Of a stretch of DNA of 64,000 nucleotides, positions 12,081-22,036 are shown in pieces. The stretch is taken from positions 1 to 64,000 of the forward strand of contig JABYQS010000171.1 of NCBI GenBank assembly GCA_022592435.1. Reading direction: 5' to 3'. A program made the translations under genes and the position numbers. Source of the DNA: Cerioporus squamosus. Lineage: Eukaryota; Basidiomycota; Agaricomycetes; Polyporales; Polyporaceae. The stretch's first letter is position 1; every line of letters begins with the position of its first letter. Below the pieces are notes generated by a model, which saw only the letters and a list, made by a program, of their open reading frames with translations, did no database searches and was not told where the DNA came from.

Positions 12081-13962
12081 TCATAACTCTTCATAATGAA
12101 CGAAACCGATCGCGACGAGGATGACGGCGAACATCTGCGCAAAGAAACCTACACGAACCATCGAGAGGACCCTGAGTCAGCGTCCCAGAGCCCAGCAAGA
12201 TGATGAGGACTTACCTCCGATGGCGAACCCCGTCGACCAGTCATTCAGCTTGATGCTGGTCACTATCGCGATAACCATCGAGAGGAACGCGAGCATGAAG
12301 ACAAGGAAAGCGACGCGCCACACTTGCCACTGCTCTACGAACTCGATGCCCACATCAGCCCGTTTGGTAAGTGCGAGCATCAATTCGCGCTTGCCGCGCA
12401 CCCGCTCTGGGTGCTTGAGCAGGTACTGGGTGCGCAGAGTGCGGTGCGCAGTGATTCGGGCGGGCCCTATTCGTTGAGGATATATGAAGGATTCGTCGCC
12501 CTGAGATGTAGTGAGTGGTGCGACATGTACCGGGGATGACAGCCACATACCTGCCAGTGCACTGGCGTGATGTATCTGTAGGAAGATGGTAAGCCTCCGC
12601 GGCGGGTACTAGCGACGGAAGGAGAGAGAATACCTGGGCCCCTTGAGCGATAACAGCCTCCTCCATGAGCGCAAACGATCATAGGTCTTCTTAAGCTCGC
12701 GTACGAGGTCTTCGTCATCCCAACCCGGCTTGACTTCGATAGACTCGTGCTTATCCTTGCGCCAGACATCGAGCCTGAAACTGTCCCACTTCGGATCCCA
12801 GGGCGTGGCAATGTGCTGCTCGACGGGAGTCACCGAGGAACAATTCGAACTGTTCCTGGCATGACGATGCACCGGTACCGCCGCATCGTCGAAGTGTGGC
12901 GCTGCAGGCGGGGCAAGATACGGATCCGACCTCGTACTCGCATACGCGCCCCCAACTGGAACAGGGTCCGCAGACTGGGGAGGGAGGGGCGATATCTGCT
13001 GACGTGGGGTCTGAAAAGGAGTGCCGATGGTTATACCCAAGGCAGTAGTCATGTCATGATAGATCGCGTAGTGGCTGTAGTTGGGGTGTGCCATCAATTG
13101 GCTCGGAGGACGACGATTGGCATTGACGGCAGCACCACTTTGCCGCACAAATTGTTGGGACGGCACGATGGTTTGCGAACCTCCCGATGCCACGATGGGG
13201 TAAGTGACCATTCGAGCCAGCTGGTGTCCATCCGAAGCACTGTGAGTGATGAGAATCGAGGATCCGGACGAAGACTGTCTCGACGGAGGTTGGCGCAGCG
13301 AAACGTACAAGCGCGGCTGAACGCCCTGAGAGGATGTCGCCGTACTCTCCGCTTGACGATCTACAAAGATAGATTGGGGTTTGGCTGTGACACTCAGCCC
13401 AATGAGGTCATCTCCGGCGTGGTTACCCAGCGCTGCTTCCTGCGTCTGCGCGGCGGGCTCGGGGAGCAAACTGGGTACTTGTGTGGGGGACGATGTGAGG
13501 ATGACCGGCCCACGACGTCGAGCTGAGCTCCGTGTGTCGATCTCGGCGTCGAGCACGGAATCTGCACGAAGGGAACCTCATCAGATAGCAGCTCTGCACA
13601 GTAAGCATCGTGAGCGACCACGTACCAAGTTCATCTCGTCCTCCCCGCCCAGTGTTATCAACCGTCCATAGCGCGCCGCTTGCTAACGTCTCCCGGCCGT
13701 CATCGTGAACGATGCCAGCATAAGAATCCGGCGAACCCGACCTCGGTATCCACACGCTGTCGGAATCTGATTCCACCTCCGGAATCGGCGTCAAACTGCG
13801 CTCTCGCACTGGCGCATCCAGCGTCCCTGGCGGACTGGGGGCTTGGACGTTGATGTGCACCAGGACCACATCTCGAATGTCGGAGTTGGCGCTGCTGTCT
13901 CTAGGGTCTCTGAACTGCGCTCTACGAGGGTGCGGTTGTCGGGTGGGTTGTGGGCGGTTCAT
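12081..13962 (-). CDS. Unknown two-pass membrane protein with long low-complexity N-terminal region
   Basis: Five exons (13962-13626, 13561-12634, 12575-12551, 12500-12215, 12148-12081) join in frame to 547 residues; one is a 25-base exon. I do not recognise a named family, though the C-terminal block resembles an uncharacterised agaricomycete group. The first 400 residues are rich in Ser, Pro and Gln and probably disordered. From about 390 comes an ordered block (DDEDLVRELKKTYDRLRSWRR, then FIYPQRIGPARITAHRTLRT and GIEFVEQWQ). Two hydrophobic spans follow, about 492-513 (VAFLVFMLAFLSMVIAIV) and 525-542 (MFAVILVAIGFV), with a four-residue tail. The start at 13962 is the first ATG of the exon; an extra 5' exon inside 13989-14378 could not be joined in phase. 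A TATATA at about 14260 (minus) may be the promoter. Confidence 0.65.
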
Positions 13963-15040
13963 GCCTCCTGCGAGCGACCGTCAAGTGATCAGCTCGAAGC
14001 AGGATGACTGGCAATCCATACTAACCACCAGTCGTATCCCGCTCTTCTGTAGGGATCGAGGAAGACCCTTGGCGATCGGACACGCTTGATGTGCCCTTTG
14101 GGGCGGGTTTCGGAGATAGCAACATGCGTAGTCCTCGACGCCTCGTCAGATGTCTGTGAAGAGAAAGAGAGTCTCAAGGGTCGGTAGGAGGATGCCAATC
14201 TGGGGTCAAGGCGTGGTGCCAGGGAGGGTAAATCATAATCAGTCTCGATTGCACCGCATATATAGCCAAGGCAGAGGGCTGCCAGCATAGGGAAGAGCAT
14301 CCTCGTCCTATGCGCTCTGAGGAGGTGCCTGAGCCCAGAAGGCTGTGTGGGGATTGCGCCCACCACTTCTAGAAGCACTTCGTTATCCGTTCGTGTATAT
14401 TCGAACCGGCGCGTGGTGGTACGTACCTCGCGGTTTGACGAGAACTACGGTGAGGATGATGGTTGTGCTGGTAGCGTTGGTTACTTGACGTAACTCACCT
14501 GCGTTAAGACTTGTCGGTCTGGCAGATAGACCATGTTCCTGCATCCTGCGCTACGCTCAAGCCGCCGGCGTCGTCTTCACTGATCCCAGGACACATGTAT
14601 ACGGGGGCACGTGGGAGAGTGCTCCATGCGCGGTACTATCCCATGGATCTTCGTGGCTTCTGACAACGCTCAGCGGGCTCTAGACTATCAGAAGCAGCAC
14701 CGGCGGGCCCGTGAACGACGATATGAGCTTGAGCAGCGGTGGTGTCGCATCTCGCCCGTCACCGGTACGCGTGCATATCAGTGACCCTGAACGAGAAGCA
14801 GTCAGCATGGTGCGGGAGACGGACGATGCTCACCAATGCAGTATGCTTGGGAGTCGGGACACGGTCGTCTGACACGAGAAGTCTCCCGCGAGTATCTCGG
14901 GCGGTGCACAGATGCAGTAACGCCTTCAGGCCGAGGCAGTACATACACAGTAGTCTGTCCGCGCGTCGTCTAACCATTGCGTGACAACATATCGCATACG
15001 TATGCGCGCAATGTGAACATCGAGCTTTCGCATTGCACGC
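13963..15040. other. 1.1-kb region between two membrane-protein genes
   Basis: Contains the probable promoter of the 12-14 kb gene and the 3' flank of the next. A 129-codon minus-strand frame at 13989-14378, with a hydrophobic start (MLFPMLAALCLGYICG) and TATATA inside it, could be a small secreted or upstream exon, but no splice to its neighbours keeps phase, so it is not called as a gene. Confidence 0.4.
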
Positions 15041-16465
15041 TCACAACTTCCCATCTCCATCCCCAAGCACCCGAAAAACATACGACAACAGACTCGACAG
15101 CGCGCGCCATATCAGTGACGCATGCACCGACGACGAGTTCGACGAAGATGCGCGGCTCCCATAACCCGCACCACAAGATAGCACACCCGCGACGCCGAAG
15201 CTCAGAGACACGAAGAGCAGGATAGCCGCTGCGAGGGGGAGCAGGAAGGAGCCGTACGAGGCCGCAGAGTGTTTCCGGGCCGCGCAGCCGGGCTGCAGGG
15301 CGATGGTGACGTGCATAGCGTGGGGGAGGGAGTGCGCCCCCAACAGAGAGGATTGGATGGGAACGTGTGTGTAGCTCGAGTGGGAATGCGGACAGGCCGG
15401 GAGGGGTGATGTCGAGGACGGATACGGTCCGCCGGCCTGCTGGATGGTGAGCCCGAGACCCGCAGCTGCCCCGTCGCAAGGTAGGTGGGCGCTGCAGGAC
15501 TGGACGGCTGAGCTGTAGGCAGGAGGACTTGATCGCCAGAGGTCTGAATAACACCGCTGGCGGTATGCGGTCGGCGACGGAGGATACGAAGGCGGCCGAC
15601 ACTGGGGCGCCTCCGCCGCGACGAAACTCGGAGGGTACGCTCCCGGTACAGGGCACATCTGTGGGCTCATCGACATCTCGGCGTAGGACGGAGGAGCGTC
15701 ATCATATGCGCGACCTGTCGCGGGATGAGCTTGCGCAGAAGGGTTCGGTATTGAGGAATGACGCGAGGCAGGTTGCGGCGCCTTGCCGGGCACTGTTGCT
15801 GGAGGAAATGCACAGCGCGTAATCGAAGGCCGCCTCCATGGAGGGAGGTCCTCTCTGTCCCGAGGGGAGGAGGTGGGCGTGACAGAGGTGGACTCTCGCG
15901 CGACGTCGTCGACGCTCCACAGCAGAGGCCGCGCCCGCATGTACACGCCAGCTGTGTTCGGGCTCGAGGTACACTTCTCCGAGCCGCCAGCGCTTGTTGC
16001 TCCAGCGGCGGTCGCAGGTCCTGGGGATTATAGGCCGACAAAGGCGTTTACCAATCAGCGGAGGATGCCTCATGATCATTGACATAACTGACCATTTCCC
16101 AAGGCAGACTTGGTGGGCGCATATGGGGATTGTCGAGTGGGACTGTCCCGTGAGGCAGAACCCGGGATCGAATCTGCATTAGACCCAAACGCGCCATCGT
16201 CATCATACGACGGTGGAAACGTATCCCCTTCGAGGCCCAAGCACGACTTGGACGCCCTAGCATCGGGACCTGTACAGAGAACCTTGGTCAGTGAACAGGA
16301 ATGCGATAACAGCGCGAGCCACTCACGCGCAATGGCATTCATCTGCTTAGCAGGAGGAGCCCGCGCCGATCTCGACGAGGGGGGTGTTTGGCATACATCC
16401 GTGTCCGCCTCCTCGGCCACCCGGATGGCCCATTCTTGAAGGAGCGAGTGCGAGTGCAAATCCAT
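15041..16465 (-). CDS. Unknown single-pass membrane protein with four PPxY motifs
   Basis: Three exons (16465-16327, 16269-16093, 16020-15041) give 431 residues in phase. There is no recognised domain, but the layout is telling: a long Pro/Ser-rich cytosolic-type region with four PPxY motifs (PPSY at about 65, 215 and 248, PPAY at about 271), then one clear transmembrane span at about 362-385 (LPLAAAILLFVSLSFGVAGVL) and a short tail with an NSSS glycosylation-type site. PPxY motifs bind WW domains; in fungi the main partner at membranes is the Nedd4-like ligase Rsp5, so an adaptor role is a reasonable inference. The tail orientation is not proven. The 16465 ATG is the first in a frame opened by no visible upstream splice acceptor. 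Lies head-to-tail with the previous unknown membrane gene. Confidence 0.62.
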
Positions 16466-16879
16466 GACGGACGCTCAACAGACAGCAGGGCAGGACAGAA
16501 AGCACGGACGGAGACGCGTCGCTCGAGGCCACAGCAGACCAGGATGCGTACTTGTAGTACATATACTCCATGCTCTGTGGGCGCAAGCGCTCTGTTGGCG
16601 GGTACTAGGTCTTCACAAGTTTCGACACGTTCTTTCTTTGCGGTGCCTACGGAGGGAATCCTGATACCCGGATGCAGTAAGTGCGAGAACCCGTGTGATA
16701 TCGAGGATTGACATGCTCACCTCCAAGTTCAGGGCTGCTTCCAGCAGCTTGCAACCAATTGGAGGCTCACCAAAGGCGCTCTTAGCTGCACTTGCACTGG
16801 CAGCCTTTGATTGTGCCATACGTCTGGAATTGATCAATGTACGCGGAATACTGACGACCGAGCGACTGATTGCGTCAAA

Positions 16880-17390
16880 GCGCACTCGTCCGTCGCTCGC
16901 CCAAGCCTTCCGACTGCGTCTGAGAACGAGCACAGACGATCTCGCACGAGGCGCTCCTCAAGGCTCAGAAGCATCGCGAAATGAAGTCCTTCGACAGAGG
17001 CATTCTGCGAAGTCGGAGGATTATGCAACATGATGGTGTCGCGATGCGATCGATAGCTCGCGCTCCCCCTCCGCGAGGGATCTGAGCGCCACGGGGAAGA
17101 GCGTGGAATCCACATACATACTGCTCGCGCGATGTTTGGGTATGGACGCGATCGATGCCAGGCGGAGGGGGTAGCGTCTCACGAGACCCGGCTAGTCCGC
17201 GACATGGCTCGCACCCGGACTTCTTTCCTTGGTCGGCCTCCAGCGGTGGCGGGAGATGGACCGGGTGTGGAGACCTCTTCGTCCTGGGTCGCACATTCAT
17301 CCTGAGATGGGGAGAACTAGTCAGAACATAACATAGGCCCCTCCGTTTAACACTTACCAGATCGCATATGCCCTCGTGCAGCAGGCGCTC
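16880..17390. repeat. Diverged direct repeat, copy 1
   Basis: Corresponds to the block at 17,395-17,850 at an offset of 500 bp: for instance AGTCGGAGGA at 17011 and again at 17511, followed in both by a GCGATnCGATCGATAGC run and later GAATCCACATAC. Both copies contain a similar intron-like stretch ending in a minus-strand GTAAGTGTT donor-like site in this copy. Probably two halves of a duplicated, now dead, minus-strand gene. Confidence 0.6.
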
Positions 17391-17394
17391 TTCG

Positions 17395-17850
17395 ACCATC
17401 TACGCAGTAATTTCACCTGGTGAGAATCTGCATGCCCCATGCGCTGAGCTATGCAGCAACACAGATGATCTCGGACGAAGCCCTCCAGTCCCTCCGACCG
17501 CTATACACGCAGTCGGAGGATGGCACAACATCGTCGCGATACGATCGATAGCTTGCACGCATCTCAGCGCCGCGGAGAAGAATGCGGAATCCACATACGA
17601 CTAGCGAGATGTCTCGGGAGTGCATGGAGTATCCCGGTCAACATCTGCTCTCACGGGACCCGAGTACTCCGCGATATGGTTCACGCTCAGGCTTCTTTCC
17701 GAGTTCGGTCTCCGGCGGTGGATAGCTGAGAAGCGAAACCTCACTTTGCCCCAGTGCGTGTCGCGAGTATACTTGGGTGACGAAGACTGCTCAGAACACG
17801 TGCAGGGGGCAGTTTATAAACACTCACCAGGGCGAATCTGTCTTCAAGCT
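17395..17850. repeat. Diverged direct repeat, copy 2
   Basis: Partner of the block ending at 17,390 (CACAGATGATCTCGGACGAAG here, CACAGACGATCTCGCACGAGG there). Frames are broken in both copies, so no protein is called. Confidence 0.6.
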
Positions 17851-18038
17851 GTGCACAACTTGCGTTCTTCGGTAGTTACGGCCGCGCAAAACGGTGACGT
17901 CACTCGGCGAAGGGGGAGGAAGAGCGGTCCTCTCGCAGCGATACTCTTATAACTCACCGCCGATTCAACCGTTCTCGGATGGCCGGGAGAGAACATCTTA
18001 CTGATGCGAAACGTAGTCATATGATCGGCTTGCTATCA

Positions 18039-18826
18039 TCACATCAACACAAGAGCGACCGTGCCGACAGCGGTCGCACCGAGGACAGCGTAACCGGACG
18101 CGTACGCGCCCTTGAGAGTCAAGACTTGCAGGAAGGGTGGAGTTAGGGTAACTGAGACGCGAAGAAGTCCGTACGACACTCACATTTGCCCATGTCCCAA
18201 CCCAAGTGGCGAAGACCGTTGAAGGAGTGGAAGGCGAAGGGCGCCGCGAGGAGGACCTTGCCGGTGTACTTCACGGCGTCGGGGAGGCCCGCGATGAACT
18301 CGACGACGTGCGTCGAGTCGAACGTGGTGGGTGCAACGAGGTAGGCGAGAGCGTAGCCATAGAGCACTGAGACGACTGTTTGAACGGGGGTCATTTTGGA
18401 ATAGTAGGGTGTTACTCACAAACACTGAGCGCGGCACCAGTCATGCGGTTGGCAATGGAACCGATCCAGGTGAGCTGGGGCTGGTAGATGGTGAAGTGCG
18501 GGGAAGAGGGGCGGCGAAGACGTTGCTGGTTGAGAATCTGTTGAGCAGCGGAGGGAGGCAAAGACTCGGTTTGAATGGTGCTGTATCGCGCATACAGCCA
18601 CCGTACAAGTCGTCGACAGGGCGCATACAGTCAGCGAAAGTCGTCGACATGGCGCATACAGCCACCTCACTCACCGCTTCAGCATCACATTGCGGAGAGC
18701 GACTGCAACGCGACGTTCAACTCCTATCCGCACAACGACTTCAACGGCTTACGACGCACCATTCCTGGGCCTCAAGGCGGCCTGCCTGAGAGCGGGACCA
18801 AAACCAACGGCGCGGGTGGAGAGCAT
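18039..18826 (-). CDS. SDH3: Succinate dehydrogenase cytochrome b560 subunit (SDH3)
   Basis: Haem b-binding membrane anchor of complex II in the mitochondrial inner membrane; it takes part in ubiquinone binding and links the TCA cycle to respiration. Five exons (18826-18760, 18702-18675, 18580-18420, 18366-18184, 18124-18039), all phases checked, give 174 residues. Residues 1-35 form an arginine-rich, acid-free mitochondrial presequence ([19 protein letters not shown]...). Then come the SDH3 signatures [10 protein letters not shown]...[11 protein letters not shown] and [12 protein letters not shown], the latter holding the haem-ligand histidine region, and a last membrane helix ending in VGTVALVLM. 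Exon 2 is only 28 bases. The second intron holds a small tandem repeat. A CCAAT element lies about 130 bp upstream of the start. Confidence 0.93.
18591..18669. repeat. Intronic minisatellite in SDH3
   Basis: Three units of about 30-33 bp built on GCGCATACAGCCACC and AAGTCGTCGACA, inside the second SDH3 intron just upstream of its 3' splice site (GATACAG). The repeat unit itself contains the ATACAG string used at the true splice site, so extra cryptic acceptors exist. Confidence 0.65.
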
Positions 18827-18950
18827 GGTGGGCGGAGGAGGAGAGATGATGAGCTCGTCGGCTTTCACGACGACCTCGACGGTCTCTGTCGGCTTTCCGG
18901 AATCGGCCGTAACGCGGGGTCGCGTCGCGCACGTGAATCCTGTCAAGCAG

Positions 18951-18960
18951 CCAACCAATC
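18951..18960 (-). promoter_or_regulatory. CCAAT-type element upstream of SDH3
   Basis: CCAACCAATC on the plus strand, i.e. GATTGGTTGG read in the direction of SDH3, about 130 bp before the ATG. The HAP complex binds CCAAT in fungal respiratory genes (established knowledge); use here is inferred. Confidence 0.45.
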
Positions 18961-20190
18961 ACAGCTCGCCCATTTATGCGTGGGCTGCACTTATATTGCC
19001 TAGAAATCCTGAAATTGGTCCGGGACTTCTATATGTACCCGACAACGACAGAGGATTGCACTGTGACATATCCTATAGGTTAGTGGACAGCGATACTTAC
19101 TGAGAAGTCTGGGAAGACTGGTGTTGTGGCACCCGGGCCAGACAACCTCGCGCGTCTAGACTACCATATTCGGCTGCACCACTCTACCATCGGCGCTCCG
19201 ACGTCTACCGTCGTCTTCCCTTCCATCAGCTGCTAGATCTGTCACGACTGCTGAAGAACTATACTGGTCTTGTATTCGCAAGTACCCACGCGCTCGCGTG
19301 TCTACTTCAAGGACACCTGGTATTGTTAGGACTCTGCAGGCGATTCACATGCAAAGATTGCATTGAGGGTTCAGGAGAGTCCGGGAACTAGATACTGTGA
19401 GTCTCACTATTTTTCTGACTTGAAACTGCGGCAAGACCTCTCGGGTACCGCGTACTGCGTTGCTGTTGATGTTGTTTGGCGGCAGCATTAATATTGCTTG
19501 CCACAGGATACCACGGACGACGTCATGACGTTGGCCTCCGAATTGCAACACACGGTACTCAATTCATGAGGCCACACGGCTCGATGGTCAGCCATAGACT
19601 TGACGTTCTCGCGTTTGCGTAGTGGACGTCTAATTAGTCAGTCGTATGATAGACGGTGACAATGTCCCATCTCACCATCTAGCATCTGAGCTTCCTCGAG
19701 TTCCTTCCTCTATCTGCCGCATCCTTCGGAACACACTCGGTCGTGTTTGTATGGGTTCGTACCATCTTACAACCTGGGGCAGCATGCTCATGACTGTGTC
19801 AGACGCATCCATAGTGGGTTTGTCAGCAAGGTCGGTATCTGATGACTGTTCACTTCTGCCTAACCCTCCACCTTAGAGGCATCCGACCGGCTATCTTCAA
19901 TGCATTCGATGGTTCCGCAAGCTATCCGAACTCACGAAGACCTGCGCCCAATGAATGGTAAGAGCCCGCTGCGGCTTCTGACCTATGTGCGTCTCTACTG
20001 ATACTCCTCATTGTCATTCACATAGAAGGCACGATACTGCGGCTCTTGAGGCGGATTGTTTCACGGTCGCCGGTCGATCATCGTCTTTTGCGCTTCTGGA
20101 AGATCCCCGCCGAACTCTGAGTAAGGTCTTGTGTCGGAGAGCGTCATGATTGTCTTGGGAAATGTTGTCGTCACGGACGCTGAAGCGTGG

Positions 20191-20197
20191 TATATAA
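20191..20197 (+). promoter_or_regulatory. TATA box of the second reductase gene
   Basis: TATATAA, 70 bp upstream of the ATG at 20267. Good match and spacing; function inferred. Confidence 0.5.
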
Positions 20198-20266
20198 CCT
20201 GTGTCCCGTGCAGCGACAATTCCCATCACCTTACGCTCCCTCCCCCAACATATCACTGCAATCGCG

Positions 20267-21899
20267 ATGGCTCCTGTCAAGAACGGCCGTGTTATCTACA
20301 ACGAAATCCCCACGGGTATGTCCCTGCTGTGCCACTTCCAGTCCGCGGTCTGACGTCATTGCCGCTATGGTACGCAGGTTATCCAACCCCGGCAAGACGC
20401 TAGTCTACGACGAGTCTCAGACGATTGATCTAGACAACGAGCCCTTAAATGGCGGTATACTCGTCAAGATACTCGTTCTCTCCATCGACCCGTACCTACG
20501 GCGGAAGATGCAGGATCCCAGCATCCCGAGCTTCTTCGTAAGTTCCACTGCTTTGCAGTGTTTGCGATGAGCTCACTGGACATCCGTCCGAAGCCTGCCT
20601 TCAAGGTCGGGGAACCGTGAGTACCTGTGCTATACAACATTTGCGAATCCCATTCTAACACGCGCATGTGCAGTCTAGAGAACAGCGGAGTCGGCGTTGT
20701 CATCCGTTCGGAAAGCCCGAACTACAAGCCTGGCGACCACGTACTGGGAACGTTCCGTGAGTCCCGCAGCTCTCCAGCGTTCTCGATACTGACCACTTAC
20801 TATGTAGCCGACAATTTACCGTTCCAGCACTACTTGGTCATCCCTGATCCCCACTTGCGGATCCTCGAGAACAAGGAGAACCTCTCCTGGTCCGCGTATC
20901 TAGGCGTGTGCGGCATGCCGGGTGAGTGTGCTGCATGGTTGTCGTCGGAAACTCTGAGCTGAGATGGATGCGTCTTTCCTGCAGGCAAGACGGCGCATCA
21001 CGCGTGGAAGGAGTATGCGCAGCCTAAGATCAAGAAGGTGAGCAGCAGGCTCAGCCTTCGCTGTCTTTTCTCGTGGCTCACGACTTGATAGGGCGACGTC
21101 GTCTTTGTTACTGCTGCTTCAGGTACGTTCTAATTATCCACGCCACGTTATGGACTAACCGGGATCATCGATCTTCGTTCCAGGCGCTGTCGGAGCGTGA
21201 GTTCTTCCCTTCAAGCTCCCCCGCCGCTTGACCTGAGCGTGGAATCTACAGGATTGTCGCTCAGCTCGCCAAAGCGGACGGTCTGAAGGTCATCGCCTCT
21301 GCCGGATCTGATGAGAAGGTCGACTACGTACGCTCTCTCGGGGTAGACGTTGCCTTCAACTACAAGAAAGTAAGCACGCGCGAGGTGCTGCAGAAGGAGG
21401 GTCCCATCAACTTGTGCGTATTCATGTGTCACAGTCACCTTTGCCTCACATCCTGACCGTCGATCGCTCAGTTACTGGGACAACGTCGGAGGCGAGTCCC
21501 TTGAAGCAGCCCTCGAGTTCGCTGCGCAGAAAGCGATCTTCATCGTATGTCGCTCTCTTCTCCTCGTGCACTTCTCTCCTAGTCCCAAGCAGCTAACATT
21601 AATCATCGTCACAGATATGCGGCATGATCTCGAGCTACAACACCAAGGAGCCGTACAACGTGAAGAACCTCCAGCAGCTCGTCTGGCGCGAGATCACGTT
21701 CAACGGCTTCCTCATCGGCTCCCTCATACCCAAGTACGACGACGAGTTCTACGCGACGATGCCGGGGCGCGTCGCCAAGGGCGAGATCAAGTACAAGGAG
21801 CACCTCGTTGAGGGCCTCGAGAACACCGGCCAGGCGATGCTCGACGTGCTCCATGGGAATAACTTCGGGAAGAGCGTCATCGTCGTCGCAGAGGAGTAA
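20267..21899 (+). CDS. NADP-dependent alkenal/leukotriene B4 dehydrogenase-like reductase, one frame break
   Basis: Medium-chain reductase of the prostaglandin reductase/alkenal double-bond reductase group; relatives reduce the C=C bond of alpha,beta-unsaturated aldehydes and ketones with NADPH, in the cytosol. About a dozen short exons. Seen: the N-terminus MAPVKNGRVIYNEIPTG, SIDPYLRRKM, a VGEPLEN...GVGVV block, CGMPGKTAHHA, the nucleotide-binding VTAASGAVG and IVAQLAKADGLKVIASAGS, YWDNVGGE, CGMISSYN, and the C-terminal GQAMLDVLHGNNFGKSVI. No zinc ligands, as expected. At the start of exon 2 (20387-20390, CCCC) one base is missing: five C would give GYPTPGKT in frame, whereas the sequence as given shifts. 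The rest is intact to the TAA at 21897-21899. A TATATAA lies 70 bp before the start. Confidence 0.85.
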
Positions 21900-22036
21900 G
21901 TGTGTACTCGATTGGCAGCTGGTACATAGTGACAGAAAGTATCGAGGCCTCTCGCGGGGGCTACTACATATGCATCGGGCAAGGATTGAAGATGTACAAT
22001 ACAATACAATAGCAGGCGACAGACGTCATAACTTCA

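Larger units (their letters stand above)
16466..18038. other. Decayed 1.6-kb region with a tandem duplication
   Basis: No intact gene. Matching segments near 16,880-17,390 and 17,395-17,850 are diverged copies of each other (listed separately); their minus-strand frames share short patches (LVRD-LC, IDRIAT) but are full of stops. The rest has no coding signal. It should include the promoter of the PPxY gene. Confidence 0.5.
18827..20266. other. 1.4-kb divergent intergenic region
   Basis: Promoter region of SDH3 (left) and of the second reductase gene (right). Between them I see no conserved frame and no RNA gene. Confidence 0.5.

Noticed and set aside
13989..14378. Extra 5' exon for the 12-14 kb membrane gene
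   Set aside because: Every available donor/acceptor pair gives the wrong phase to the ATG exon; left as unannotated.
16140..16180. B-box-like GATTCGATCC on the minus strand
   Set aside because: Lies inside a phase-consistent exon of the PPxY gene and has no matching tRNA arms.
16048..16263. Alternative frame through the PPxY gene (WTCDRRWSNKRWRLGEVYLE)
   Set aside because: Looks protein-like, but the downstream continuation loses the PPxY/transmembrane frame and the splice phases do not fit; the chosen model is consistent throughout.
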